From Odiellus spinosus (lineage: Eukaryota > Arthropoda > Arachnida > Opiliones > Phalangiidae): a DNA stretch of 64,000 nt. Below, piece after piece: positions 43,990 to 56,629 of the stretch. Each line of letters opens with the position of its first letter. The first letter of the stretch is position 1. The position numbers and the translations under genes are program-made. The stretch is from positions 15,316,501-15,380,500 of the forward strand of contig OY987226.1 of the NCBI GenBank assembly GCA_963920705.1, in the 5' to 3' direction. The notes beneath the pieces are model-generated. The model had not been told where the DNA came from and searched no databases. It worked only from the letters and a program-made list of their open reading frames with translations.

Positions 43990-46040
43990 AATGACATAGG
44001 TCCTAAATTCAATCAAAAATGTTCCTTGCCTACTTAAGTACTTCAAATAATATTCTTACATGGTTACCGTTTAGCGCTTATGCAAAACAATAACTTCAAA
44101 ACAAAATACAACATGTGAACTTCATTCAGGGCGATTCAGGGTCAAGATAGTCGAAAACGAACTAGTCTAACCTTAGGCCTACTTTTGAGAAAGGAAACTA
44201 AAAAAAACAAACAGAGGGTTAGGAACTTTGGGCCGTCTCTTTACGATTACGAGATTTAAAATCAGATAAGTCTGGAAAGAAGTCTGTAAGAAAATCCCTA
44301 CTAGTCAAAAAGAAAAAACTAAAAAAAAACTTATTTTTTTACTCCCAAGAAAAGCAGGTCGACCGAAAACAAACTAAGACTCAGTATAGATCAGGTTTTG
44401 TGGAACTAATATCAATAAGGTTTAAGTAAAAGTATTTATACGAGTTAGTTATCACTTCTTCCCGCTTTTACAGTACGTTGTTTCTAAATTGTTAGACAAA
44501 AATAAAACCTTATAAATAATTGGTCTATGGCGGCGAAAAGTAAAAGCGTTTCTTCTGGCACCCGAAATGCCAAAATCTTTAAGATCCCCGCCAATATCAG
44601 TATACGGACCACTGAATTCTCTCGCCGCTACGCCTCCATACCCATCGCGACACTGACCCAACGTTTCACCCGGAAAATGCATTAAATAACCAGGTTATAC
44701 GCCGTGTTATCCAGCCAATGAAATCTGAGGAATTCCCATAAACATTGCAAACTATGATTGGAATTAAATTTAAGGTAAAATCAATCGGAAATTTCAATAG
44801 ATGAAAAGCGATGAATTCATATTATTGTAAGGAAATGCAAACAGTTATTTTAGATTTAAAACTATCTGAAATTAAAGTGCGTAAGAAGAAACAGCAGGAA
44901 ATTTCAATTCGGGTTTGTATGTATCAATGTTAAGGATAAGCTCTTCATAAATTCGAATTTAGAAAATCGAATTAAACTATAGTGTATGAAGTAAGTACAC
45001 GTAAAAGTACGATTTCTCAAAATTTCTACTGTAAGAAATGCCTAAAGATACGTGAAGCTATAACTTTAACAATGTTCTTAACTTATGCCTACACTTGAAT
45101 ATAGTACACGTGTGTTATAAATAAAGCTTACCCTTAACTAACCTAGCCCAGCAAAAACCGTCAAATCGGCCTATTTTTATAATAAGAACTTTCGGTCGAA
45201 TGAAACCGATAAGATTTTCGGTACAATGGCATTTCGATCGAATTGTAATATACTACTATACATAAACTATCAGTACAAATGTACTTTTTTTTCACTTGTG
45301 GTAAACTAAGAGTGTTTCGAGGTATTCGGTCGTGAGAACTGAGCGCGGGCGATGTTTAAGAATGTCTCAGTACGTACTCCTTGACGATTCGAGTCTTTGA
45401 GATAAGATCCCCGTTTCTCCGCGCTCGCATCTTTTGAACCTATACATCCTCGTTGTGTATTTTTTTTACTTCCTTAACCTAACCAAGAGCGCACCACCCG
45501 CGCCAGATGTACAACTACTGATGACGCGGTGTTGTATAGAAACCATGATGCCGCAGTAATTGGTATACCGACCGAATGGACGATACTATAAAAGTCCGCG
45601 GGCTGACATTCCCTATCCACAACGACCTTTATTAGCCGCGGTTTTTCTTTTCTTTCCAAGTCTACATCTCACGCAGCATCTACCATCTTTGTTAACTAAC
45701 CAGAGACAAGTTAGCCACGGACACGAGGAGCTTTTAAGTGCGAGTGAAGAGATTCAACTCAAGTGATTTTTCATCGATTCAATCAATAGTATCCATGTAT
45801 CTGACGGGATAAACCAAAAGGGCTAGGACACGATCGAGGTGAGAGAAAGAAGCCTCCGATGTCTCAAGATCTTTTTATCCATGAAAACTCTCCGTTAAAG
45901 CTCTCTACACATTAGTTCGTTTTGAAGGGTTCCGTATACAGTGTTCCGAGAGCGCTTCGATTCAAAATTGAATGTCTGGTCTGAGTACTTAGTAAAAGCT
46001 TCAGGAAGTGACATGTCTTTGAATTGCAAGCGCAAAAAAA
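43990..46040. other. Non-coding DNA, no gene recognised
   Basis: A GC-richer patch at about 45460-45780 carries overlapping frames of 61 (minus) and 68 (plus) codons with no family motif; the overlap on opposite strands argues for chance. A 76-codon minus frame near 44452-44682 likewise has no motif. Confidence 0.55.
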
Positions 46041-46047
46041 GATTTTA

Positions 46048-46207
46048 ATTTTAATATTCATTTAAAAGTGCAGTCTCCTCGACCAATCAAAAGACGCCCA
46101 GCACCTTTGACTTAATAAAATACCCGTGATAAATCTTCCGTTTAATTATTTAAAGTGGGTCGTCTTTCGATTGGTTGGAAGGACTGCTTTTAATTCAATG
46201 TTAAAAT
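46048..46207. mobile_element. Hairpin element with ~48-bp arms (MITE-like)
   Basis: The left arm 46048-46096 (ATTTTAATATTCATTTAAAA, continuing GTGCAGTCTCCTCGACCAAT and CAAAAGACG) is the imperfect inverse of 46161-46207 (CGTCTTTCGATTGGTTGGAA, GGACTGCTTTTAATTCAATG, TTAAAAT). A ~64-bp AT-rich centre separates them. Total 160 bp, non-coding. No second copy was noticed in the window and no target duplication is clear, so transposon origin is inferred from architecture only. Confidence 0.6.
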
Positions 46208-46214
46208 CAGAACT

Positions 46215-48330
46215 ATTTAAAAAAAAAATTTGCGCAAAAATAGTAGTTCTTTAGCTACTCCATCAAAATTTAACACAATAAAAATAGGTATTGGTTTGCT
46301 CAGAAAGCTTTAAAACACATATTGTGGTGTACGTGGGTTAACTCGTCTCTGGTCCTTGATATAGGTAGAAAAACGGGATTGGATATAGTTCCGCAGCTAC
46401 GGGGATCAACAGTTTGGAAGATACTGAACTATATAAGCAGTCTATATAGTGATTGGGCGGCGAAGTCCCGTGATCGGAGGATCAGGTTTTAAGGCTTAAC
46501 TCTTGGCTGATGATGTGAAAGAAACAGTGGTTGACAGCCAAAACCATGCAGGACACGACAAGAAGCCTGAGAGAGAGAGTGCCGCATCAGAGACATTTAT
46601 CGAATTTATACTCGTCAATGTGTTTTTAAGCCCCGCGCTGGTCGGGATTTTTACCCCTAGCATATGTCCTATAGCCATATAGCTAGATGTAGTAGTTATT
46701 ATACTGTTACGTAGGTTTTTACGAGGTCAGAACCATTCGAAACCCTTCAAAACAATAGTAGATTTAGTGCGTATCAAAAGCAGCACCACAAATAATTTCA
46801 CATTTGTCCTGCAATATATATAAATAAGTATACTATAATTAATAATGTTTCTTACAAACATCTTATATAGGTCAACAAAGTCAATTACAGTCAGTATTAC
46901 TCTTAATCACTCTATACAGTAATATAGCGCGTGGGTTCATCTAAATTCGTTCCTTCTTCGTCTAATTATCACTTCATCTATTCCTAAATGGAGAAGCTCG
47001 TGTCACTTACACCTTTAAAACTTCCCCCGGAAAAATAGCGAGGGTTTGGTTGTTCGACTCTAAAACTCGATGGGGAGGAAAAAAAATCCATAGTTACTCT
47101 GCGGGAAAACAGGCAGAGGAAAAGGAAGAGCGAGAGCGAGAAAGAGGAAATAGTTTTTAACCGCTTGGCGCATCTTCAACGAGCTAGATATACATATACA
47201 ATAAAAGCAAAAGAGAAGGACCAGAAAAAGGGAGACGGACGGAGAGAACCAACTCTAATTGGCTATCGATAAATACATTAGGCAAACCGCAAATGAATTT
47301 CAACCCCCGCGCCAAAAACCCTTTTAAAGGGAACGTGAAACGGAAAAGGGGAACAAATATTAGACATCCATTTTAAAATCATAAAAAAATACATCAAAAA
47401 TTTCCTCTGATTTTGAATTGTTCTTTTTCAAAGTCTTAAACTTCATGACGCTAAGCCTAACTCTTCTTTTTTCTTTTAAGAAATAGAATCTATAATTTTT
47501 TAAATAATCCCGGTTAATTCCTATAGCCAATAAACAGCGCCCTTTCATTTTTATTCTCGCGTTTGTCTCTTTCAAGCATTTTATTCCAATTATCGCGCCT
47601 TTTGCTATCATTTCTCGCACCTTTTTGTCTTTCTCTCAGAATCTCTCCCGCCTTTTTATGTCTCATGCCTTTCTTTATGTTCTTGAAACAAAACTCACGA
47701 GAAAAGGTGAAAGGGCACTGTTGATAGGCTTCGGAGGGATTTAACCAGGACTAAAATACAGACGATATCCTGATCGTTTCAATACTAGTTGGGCTTAATT
47801 AGCATGCACTATGATACGCTTTTAAATACGTTTCAGAATATTTTGATTTTTTTTAAATATAGCACCAGTTTAGTATTACCTAATATGGTGCCAAAGAGGT
47901 TCAGCTTGATTAAAACTAAATCTGGTAATGCGCGCGCAGATTCTATAAATACATTTTTAAATGGATAGCAATTTACGTCTTCCAAACGATCAAAATGAAG
48001 TTTATCTTCATACTAATTACAGTAGGTCGTCGGTTTTCTAAAATCGTGAATTGAATCAAAAAAATAAATTTCATTTTTCGTCCTTCCTTTAAACACTTAT
48101 CTGACTACGTGGCGTGGCAAGATTATATACTAGCTAGACTTTTAAGTTCTTTCGTCCTATAGTGGAGTGGTGGGTTTGCGACCCTACGTCACTCGACACT
48201 GTTGGTAAGACTATAGAACATTAGTGAGTGACTCCTATTATCAAAGCCTACGATAATGGTGACAGGACTGATGCGAAACCGCTTAAATTTTAGAGAAAAA
48301 CACAATGGAAAAAAGGGGCAGACATCCTAA
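46215..48330. other. Non-coding DNA, no gene recognised
   Basis: Purine-rich patches (about 47110-47160) and short open frames without motifs are present. No array or element boundary was recognised. Confidence 0.6.
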
Positions 48331-48334
48331 AATC

Positions 48335-48419
48335 AATTTCACCTTAAATTTGCAGTATGTGCAAAGTTACAAACTATGATTTACTAACTTAAACCACGCT
48401 GCCAAATTAATATGAAATA
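48335..48419. repeat. Solo palindromic unit, TTTCACCTTGATTTGGTAGCG family
   Basis: It begins AATTTCACCTTAAATTTGCA and ends CACGCTGCCAAATTAATATG + AAAT, with a short middle (GTGCAAAGTTAC). At 85 bp it is shorter than the other copies, lacking part of the centre. Confidence 0.7.
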
Positions 48420-48489
48420 ATTTCTGAGTCGCTTGATCAATTTAATTAACAGTGTGTACAAACCTAAAATTCCTTATTTGGTTCATTAA

Positions 48490-49062
48490 AGTGATACTCA
48501 AACGCTCCAACGAACATTTTTTATGTTGAACGTTGCATGTAACAAGAAACTATAAAATTCGTTGAGATTTTTACAGATCCCTATTAATAATAAGTATAAT
48601 ACGAATTTTTAAAAATTTCAACTTTATTTGAGAAAAAATTGGATATCAAACCAATCAGATCGTTTTGATAATTCACGCGCGAAATAGAGAATAGTCTCGT
48701 GATGTGCGAGATATTTAACATAAATTTGAATCATTTTATCATCACGTTTCACGAGATTCTTTTCAATAGAGGATGTGAATTAATTTTTCAAGTAAAGATG
48801 AAATTTTAAAAATTAGTGTCTAATTATCCTTTACACAAAATTTATTGCTCATGATGATTAACTTGGAATATTATTAAATTAATTTATGAGATTGCTACTT
48901 CTTGGTTAGAAAAACAGTTTCGGGGAGCTTTCGGATTTACTAGTGCGATTTCAATAAATTTAAAAAGTTTATTTAATAAACTGTTTTTGCTTAATCATTA
49001 ATTAGCAGTCACGAATTTAATAAAAGTAATAAAAATACTTGTTTGGCCTTTTATGTATCACT
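48490..49062. mobile_element. TTAA-flanked element with AGTGATAC ends, carrying an insertion
   Basis: TTAAAGTGATAC (48486-48497) and its exact inverse GTATCACTTTAA (49055-49066) bracket 573 bp. Similarity between the ends stops after about twelve bases, so the terminal repeats are short. Inside, at 48670-48781, lies a copy of the AATTCACGAG element. The TTAA-plus-A start parallels the other TTAA elements here. A 12-bp palindromic pair at this distance could be chance, so confidence is moderate. Confidence 0.45.
48670..48781 (-). mobile_element. Small inverted-repeat element AATTCACGAG, copy 2 (inverted)
   Basis: It begins AATTCACGCG and ends GGATGTGAATT; 112 bp. The segment 48738-48764 (ATCATCACGTTTCACGAGAT + TCTTTTC) is the reverse complement of 39288-39314 with one difference, and lies 17 bp from the end exactly as in copy 1. 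The copy therefore sits in opposite orientation, inside the possible TTAA element 48490-49062. Confidence 0.75.
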
Positions 49063-49069
49063 TTAAGAG

Positions 49070-52000
49070 ATATAAGAGAAACACAGCTTTGTAAGTACTG
49101 AAATCTCATTCAGATTTGAACTTCAAAAAGATGTCTAGAGGAGAAGAACTACATCAGAGGGGGCTATATATACATAGAAGACAGAAAACGTCATTGAAAA
49201 GGCTTTGGCGGCCGTAAAGTTTGCTTGATTTTGGCTTAGATGGATTGATCGTCAGTATCCAGAGACACCAGCAGCTCTACTGAGTGAGGGAGTGAGAGAC
49301 AAGAGAAGCATCCTTGCTAGGAGAGAGAGGGGTGAAAAAGAACAGCCAAAGCTAGCTAGGGGGTTTGATAATAGAATACATACTCTTTCTCCTCCCGGGC
49401 GCAAGCATTTCACAGCCCATCACTACCCCCTAAACAAGACCCCGCGAACGAACAGGGGATCAATTAGCCTATAGCCCTAAAGAAGGAATTAGCAAGGATT
49501 GGAAATTTAAAAATAAATTTTAAAATAATACACAGAAAACTTTCTCATTTTTGAACATTTTATGGAGAGTGTTCAATGTTAAAACGCATGTTTTTCTGTA
49601 TATATAAACACTTAAATTTTAAGTCATAAAATGTGACGGCGTCATTTTAATGTTAGGGTATTTATTTGTTTATTTAATGTTATTAATTTAAATTTACGTA
49701 AATATTTGGTAATTCATTAGTTATTTGTTGAAGATTTTGTTTATTTAAATTTATATAATATTTAAATTTCATTCCCACGTCTGCCTATATCAATTGCCCT
49801 TCTCACTTACGGGACAGACATCGATAACAACAACATAGGAAGCCATCCGTAAAATCAGATAAATAGTTTATAATAAAAAGGCGGAGGTGGAAAAAGAAAG
49901 GGAGAGAAAGAGGATCGGAGGAAAGGTTGTACATCCCATTTATATACAAAGTAAATTTCTGGCACGTGGCGATATGATGACGCCTTTTGTGCCGGCACTG
50001 GAGCCAGAGCGAGCTATATATATGGGATCCTAAAGAAGCTAGGCGGCTACATTAATTTTTAAAAAACCCCTCCCAAAATTCCCCAGAATCTCTCCCCTCC
50101 CCGCTCAAGAAGCCCTATACCTCGGTGTGACTTCAATGTACATACATTGATATACTATATACTGGAATACAGCCTTGATAAGGGAAAAAAATTAATACTG
50201 ATAAAACCATTTCTCCGTGGAAAATATTACCCTTAGTAAGAATGAATTTTCGTATATAGATCCCCATTGGTCTGTCCTCGCGGTAGTTTTTCCCTAGTTT
50301 CGCTCTCTCTACACTCATTAGGGAATCCTCCCTGAAACTTCTTCCTTCCTCGTGAAATGCCACTCGTGCTGAGCGGGAAAGCTGACTTCCCCCTCGAGAT
50401 CGAAAAAGCTTGGAGGAATAACGTTGAAGACTGAGAGTTTTAACGTAGAACTCGCTTGTACATTGCCAGTCCAGAACCCCAAATAATCGGTAATGTCCCG
50501 TGAGCAATTATCTTTCAATATATGGACTTAATCCACTCTGGTATACCATTACTTTAAATTGTTTAAGCTATTCACCCCCTTTAACCCCCCACGCTCTGAT
50601 TAGTGGAATACCACAATATCGACCAAAATACGTAGCTAAGTTAAAAAGTGGCTAGCACGACGGTTTTTTCATTATTAGTATTAGCAAAGGTAAATCATAA
50701 TTCAAGTTTACAACAAGGCATATTATGATTGGTATGTGGTTCTGAAAGTTTCGTCGTCAGAGCTTTCATCCTAGGAGAGAGGAAAACTCCAAAAACTCTA
50801 AACGGTCGAGATACGGAATTCGAAATTACCCTCTCTCGCGGTTGAGATTGGAACTAAGTAGGCGGTGCTAATATTGCACCAGTTGAACTGTCTAGACGTT
50901 TACGGGGCTGAAAATGTATCGACGAAAAACAATTCTCCCCTCTCTCGCGAAATGAAGGAGCGTGTTTCGCTCGGCCGTCGCGATTTCGAGTCAAAATATA
51001 CTGGGTCTTAGAATACTCAGGGTGAAACAATGGACTGAGCAAATCTGACTCACTTCAATGTCATCCGCAGTATGTCGTCTTAAAAACTTGAAGGATGATT
51101 TACTTGTGGTACTAGGTTGAAAACATTGGAACGAATTTATATATCGATTTAAAAAATAATGTTTTGATTTTGTTTAATCGTTTAGTCCATTAGTTGAAAT
51201 TACGCTTATTTTTACAAAGAAAACGGTATGGTATTTAACGTCAAACTTTATAATTTAATTTAATTCGTCGGTCGAATGGGAATGCCGATTGTGGGGGATT
51301 AGACTGATTGCGAATTGACCCAATGCATGGCGAAGAAACGATAAGACTATGATTCCGCCAACTGAAAGGGTCGGTATAACCTCTAACGCATTCCTCCATT
51401 GAAAGTAGGAGAAAACGGGCTGAGTTATAAATTCCAAACAGCGCTCCTCGACTCTTTCACTTTCGCGCGTGTAATTTCAGATGGTTTTTAAAAATTGCGC
51501 TTCCAAAAACGTTTCCATTCGCAAAAATACCCGACTTGGTTTTTATCTTTTTTTATTTTATTTTCACTTCTTTTTTTTTCTGGTTTTCGTACGTTCCTTT
51601 TCCCATTTACTTACTTAGAATGTGTGGGAAGTTAAGGGGGATTTAGCCTTCCTCCAAAAAATCAATTTAAACGTGGTGGGAAAGGACTTCGCGTAGTGGC
51701 TTGTACTTAAAATGAAAACACCAGATTTAACCCCGCTAGCTGAGCATTTTACTTTTTAAATAAATATCGCAGAAAGGGGTTTAAAGTTTCCTTCCAGGTT
51801 GCTTCTTTTTTTTATTTTACTTTTTTGTTTTTATTTTGAAGTGTGATAGAATTAGTGAACTGAGTATACGCACCCGAGTAGTTTTTGATTAATTTTTAAC
51901 TTGTTGACAAGTTATTTTAATATATGGAGCCTGAAAGTCGTGGTAAGTGGACGTTGAGTTCTAAAATAAGTAACTATTCATATGAATTTTAAAGATTCCC

Positions 52001-53030
52001 AAAATTATAAAATTACTGTATTTTCTAAAAATTGTAAATTATAAAACATTTTTTTTAAATCGTAATTTAGTAAAATTACTGTTTTAATTTCAAAATATAG
52101 GCCTAATTTATTATTATATATTTATTTTAATTTATCTTAATCCTAAATGAATTTAGTTACTGCACCGCTATTCTAATTAATATTAATCCTAAATTAATAA
52201 AAGTACCGTATTTTTTGTTTTAAAACCCCAACTTTAGTCGAATTAATTATTTTAATTCGTAATTTTAGTTTTCAAAATTTTCAAATTAATAAAAATGATT
52301 TATTTTCAATCCACAAAAATTGAAATTATAAAATTTACTATATTATAATTTAAAAACTCACTCATATCATATTTAAACTTTCAAAACTTTTAAATTACTA
52401 AAATTAATGTATTTTAATTCACAATAATTGAAAATGAGCAAAATCACTATATTATAATTTACAGAAATTCCAAATTAGTAAAACTCTTATCTTTTAATCT
52501 CGAAAAATTAAAATTAGAAAAATATTTCATTTCAGAAAGTCATAACGAAACCGTAATAAACTTTATTTAATTTTAATAATAAACCCAGGCTTTATAATCT
52601 GTCAATTCTATATTATACGTGACCATTTCCTGAAACTGAAATATATCTTCCAAATTGGTTCTGAAAAGCATTCCCATAGATAAAAAAGATTTCTCACAAA
52701 AGAGGATTCTCGGGTGACGACTTTGGAACCTTGGTCTATAGATGATCTCTCTCTCTCTCTTTTTAGCCATTGTTAGTCTTCGCGAAACGATTCAACAATG
52801 GGCATGCTGGGATAACTTTAGATGAAGAAAAAACTCTAGTTCCTATTTCACTTCCCTATATCCTCCCTTCCCCCCAATTTTTTTGGAGTTTTGGTTCTTT
52901 CAATAGAATCTAAGATAGAATCCAAAGTAAAGAAAAGATGATAAAGCCACCGCATCTTGACTTTCGCGACGAAGACGACGACGACAAGAAATAAAAAATC
53001 TAACCTCACATTGTTTGTTATTTGCAGGAT
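49070..53030. other. Non-coding DNA, no gene recognised
   Basis: The 124- and 66-codon minus-strand frames near 50133-50518 and the 60-62-codon frames near 50854-51437 have no recognisable motif. A short CT run lies at 52746-52760. A (GAC)n stretch at about 52970-52985 would encode an Asp run in an 18-codon frame. AT-rich TAAAATTACTAAAATT-like words are common at 51980-52520, but no regular period is evident. Confidence 0.55.
52746..52760. repeat. (CT)n microsatellite
   Basis: A short uninterrupted CT run followed by TTTTTAG. Confidence 0.8.
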
Positions 53031-53039
53031 AAATATTAA

Positions 53040-53233
53040 AGGGATAATAACACGATTTGATTCAGCGATTCTTCGTGAACTTTAAAATCTAAACTGAACA
53101 TCATTTTCAGAAAGATCGTTGAAAAAAGATTCAAAATATGTCATAGGAATAATTACCACAATAGTTATATTATGATTTTCGAATTTTTTTAAATTAAATA
53201 AGAAAGTGTCTAAGTTAATGTGTTACTATACCT
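53040..53233. mobile_element. TTAA-flanked MITE with AGGGATAATAACAC ends
   Basis: TTAA at 53036-53039 and 53234-53237 bracket 194 bp. The left end is AGGGATAATAACAC; the right end read inward is AGGTATAGTAACAC (12 of 14 positions agree). No coding capacity. The right end of the mini-element at 28289-28408 (AGGGATAGTAACAC) belongs to the same family. Confidence 0.7.
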
Positions 53234-53239
53234 TTAAAA

Positions 53240-54955
53240 ATGAAAAAAGAAGGTTCCCATCTAAATATAATTCTCCTTATTATATGAAATGAAACTCAAA
53301 ACGACTTTTATCGTATAGTAGATTCGTTACGCCATCAGTTCAAATTTATATTTTCCCCTTATTCATTGAGGGTTGACTATATAGAGGGTAAAAGGTCCTG
53401 GGTCACTTGTCTGGGCATAATAAGGGCCCCCATGCTAGAGATGGATTTTGGAGATTTCAATTTATGTAAGTTTATAGGACTCGATCTGAATGTCTTAATG
53501 ATTTGAAAAGTATGGCTCATGTATATACACATAATTTGGAATGGATTGGAATTGAAGAAACAAGGCGTTATAGTTTCCCACTCTACTAAGAGATAAGTGG
53601 TTGGTACATTCCTTTATAAAGAGGCTTTCAATATCCCACTGATCCATGTTAAGCCTAATTACATTCGGAGTATGTTAAAAAATAATTTAAATAAATAAAT
53701 CAATAAATAAATAAATAGGCTTATTTGCTCTAAATCAAAATTTGAAATTATAAAATAAACGGCGGGAGTAAAAAATAATGAAAGTAATAGAATGTAAACA
53801 CTCAAAAGATTTCAATACGAGCCCTAATTGGTTAATAAGACACTATTGCACAATTTAAAGGCTTCCTTATAAAACTTTAAAAGTTATCTAATAGAATTTC
53901 CTCTTCAAAATTGAGAAAAATTTCAAAATGGCATAATTTAAATTAAGGAATAAGAAAAAACCATTTAATTAAACTAATTGTTTCCTTGGAAGTTAGAATA
54001 GGTTATAGTCCTATTTTGTACAGCATAATACACGCAGAAACGTTCAGCTGAAACGGGCATTTTTAAGATATTAGTCTCAAATAACGAGTAGAACCCCCAA
54101 AAAACACCACGTGCATGGTAAAGGCGGTTGATACCACCCCGAATACTCCATATTAACAAAACTAAAATGCTTCCATTATCTAATCTGTGATCTTATTTAA
54201 AGGAATAACCTAATGAAACCGGGAGATAGCTCGCTTGGGTTAAATTCTAAACGCTCTTCGTGATGATGGCAAAGGTTGGGATGACTCCGAGGAGGTCAGC
54301 GTCTCAAGGGGAACCCCTCAACCATATAGAAAGGAACTTTTTAAGAGACGTAATAGGAAGCGTAACAACCCCCTCCCCTTTAGAATTCATTCTATTACGC
54401 GCGAATAGAGCGATGTTAGCGAAAGTAGAGAACAAAATGGGTCAACGAGATGGTTTGGAAAAATCCCTTCGGGCCTTGGCTTTATTCAGCTTCGTTCGTT
54501 GGTTTAACTATATATACGTAACTGTAGACTGAAGTGGGGATTGACATAGGATTCTCTTTGAATTGGCATGCAGGATCTTAAGGGCCAGCTAGTCAGGGTT
54601 CCTCCACTTTCGCCTCTTATCTATAAGAGTTCTATCATAGTGAACATTCATACAGTTTTTTCTTAATCCGGAAATATGGGCAATTGAGCACTTTTCCGCG
54701 AATTCATGACAAAGGAGATTGTTAAATATATAAAAATATAATATTTATAATCCTTATAATGGGGGTATTTGTATGTTGTATTATATGTTTTGGCTTATTA
54801 AATTTTATATCAAAGAATACATTTTAAGCATCTTAATAGAAATTGAAGCTGCAGCATTGTCGCGAACTAAATTAATTGGTTATTATGACGTATTTTTAAA
54901 CTTTCTAGAACCTGGAGCTAGCAGTAACAAAACTTTTGATTAGAAGTATATACTT
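53240..54955. other. Non-coding DNA, no gene recognised
   Basis: (AAAT)n lies at about 53688-53717. A 90-codon plus-strand frame at 54260-54532 sits in a GC-richer patch and shows no family motif. Confidence 0.6.
53688..53717. repeat. (AAAT)n imperfect microsatellite
   Basis: Seven or so AAAT units with one C interruption. Confidence 0.85.
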
Positions 54956-54959
54956 TAAA

Positions 54960-55200
54960 TTATACTTATTTAACTTAATTTTACGGAATTTAGATTATTT
55001 TACCTAAATTTAATTAAATTTTAAATATTTTCACTAAATATAATTGAATTTAAATTATTTTAACTAAATTTTATTGAATTTAAATTATTTTAACTAAATT
55101 TTATTGAATTTAAATTATTTTCACAAAATTTAATTTAATTTATATTATTTTAACTAAATTTAATTGAACTTACATTATTTTAACTAAATTTAATTGATCC
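54960..55200 (+). repeat. 30-bp minisatellite (TTTAAATTATTTTAACTAAA)
   Basis: About seven to eight units of TTTAAATTATTTTAACTAAA + TTTTATTGAA or variants, with a 30-bp period. Units at 55050-55110 are nearly identical. All-AT composition apart from one C and one G per unit. Confidence 0.85.
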
Positions 55201-55204
55201 TGAT

Positions 55205-55880
55205 TTACAACAAACAAATTCAATACACCTTTCATTCTATTTAGATTTTAATTTATTCAAACAAAGTAAAATCTAGTGTATTTTAAACTCGAGTAATTTT
55301 AAACAAAGGCTTAAAACTTTTCTAGTAATTAGTCATTCATCTGTAATTATTTTCACCCTCCAGAGTATTAAATTATAACTCAAACTAATATCAAGATTGT
55401 AACCAACATGACCAAAAGGAGGAAATTCGATCAGCTCCTGTAAAAGTGTTCCAATCCGCGTACATCGGTGTCCAGGGAAAACACACCATTCAGGAGCTTT
55501 TCGAATCAGTTTTGAAATCTCACCACTTTTTTTTATAAAAAAATCCCGACTTTAATTCCCAAATTTCCCAGAAAAAGGTTTTTCTAACAATCAAAGCTTT
55601 GAAATTAGAGAAGTCACGTCATTTACTAGAAAGAAATTAACGAAAAAAGAAACCCAGGGGCCAAAAAAAGTAGTTTCTATTGCTTTTAGAGAATTCTAAC
55701 GCCTTTACCTTCTTTTAAACGGAAATAAAAAAGAATGATTTTCCTCCAATTGCTTCGCGTAATAATTACGAAGCCCAGGAGATAGTCCCCAAGGAGACCA
55801 GACCAGCCTGAACATTTTTAAGAAAAAAAATCTATATTTTTTTCTATACGATTCTAGAAACGATGCTATTTTAGAAAAAG
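55205..55880. other. Non-coding DNA between two arrays
   Basis: No gene, element end or regular repeat was recognised. Confidence 0.55.
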
Positions 55881-55889
55881 ATGTTGGAA

Positions 55890-56625
55890 GGTATCAAGTT
55901 AATTTGTCAACGTTTCCTGAGATTGATACGAGGGAAATAGGACGGTTGACTACCCTTTGATAGTGGTATCATTTGACATTGAATTTACCTGAGATTGATT
56001 TAATATTACCTGAGAACGAGAGAAGGGAGATAAGAAGGTCGACCAGCCTTTCATAGTAGTGTCAGGTTATAATAAATTAATGCGTAATAAATTCAATATT
56101 ACCTAGACTAGGGAAAGGAAAATTCTGGGGTATACTAGCCTTTGATAATGGTATCGGGTTATATTGAATTTAACTTAGATTAATTTAACATTACCTGAAA
56201 ATGGGAGTAATGACATACGAAGGTCAACTAGCCTTGAATAGCAGTATCAGGTAATATTGGATTAATGTAAGATAAATTCGATATTGCCTGAAACTATTTG
56301 AAGGAAGATACGTGGGTATACTAGCCTTTGATTGTGGTATCAGGTGACATTATATTTACCTTAGATTACTTCAATATTACCTGCGAATGGGAGAGGGAAG
56401 ATACGAAGGTCGACTAGCCTTTGATAACAGTATCAAGTTTAGCTAAAATTATTCAATATAACGTGAGAGTAGGAGAAATGAAATACTAGTGTCGACTAGT
56501 CTTTGGCAGTTGTATCAAGAGACATTGAACTTATCTAAGATTAATTCAATATTACCTGAGACTATTTTAAGGAAGATACGTGGTTATACTAGCCTTTGGA
56601 CGCGGTATCAGGTCAAATTGAATTT
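55890..56625 (+). repeat. ~92-bp tandem repeat, eight diverged units, partly alternating
   Basis: The segment (G)ACTAGCCTTTGATAGTGGTA + TCAGGT recurs at about 55946, 56039, 56132, 56223, 56315, 56409, 56493 and 56585, a spacing of 84-94 bp. Between the segments lie AATTTACCTTAGATTAATTC, ATATTACCTGAGA and GGGAGA(G)GGAAGATACGAAGG-like sequences. The base pattern before CTAGCC tends to alternate between GTCGA/GTCAA and GTATA, consistent with an older dimeric unit. The array is old by the level of divergence and is non-coding. Confidence 0.9.
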
Positions 56626-56629
56626 ACAC

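Noticed and set aside
45474..45766. Opposed frames of 61 and 68 codons in a GC-rich patch
   Set aside because: They overlap on opposite strands, lack motifs, and are near the length expected by chance at this composition.
50133..50518. 124- and 66-codon overlapping minus-strand frames
   Set aside because: No domain or motif is recognisable and two different frames are open over the same bases, as expected by chance in a GC-richer patch.
52938..52994. Short frame encoding an Asp run followed by Lys-Lys
   Set aside because: Only 18 codons, produced by a (GAC)n microsatellite.
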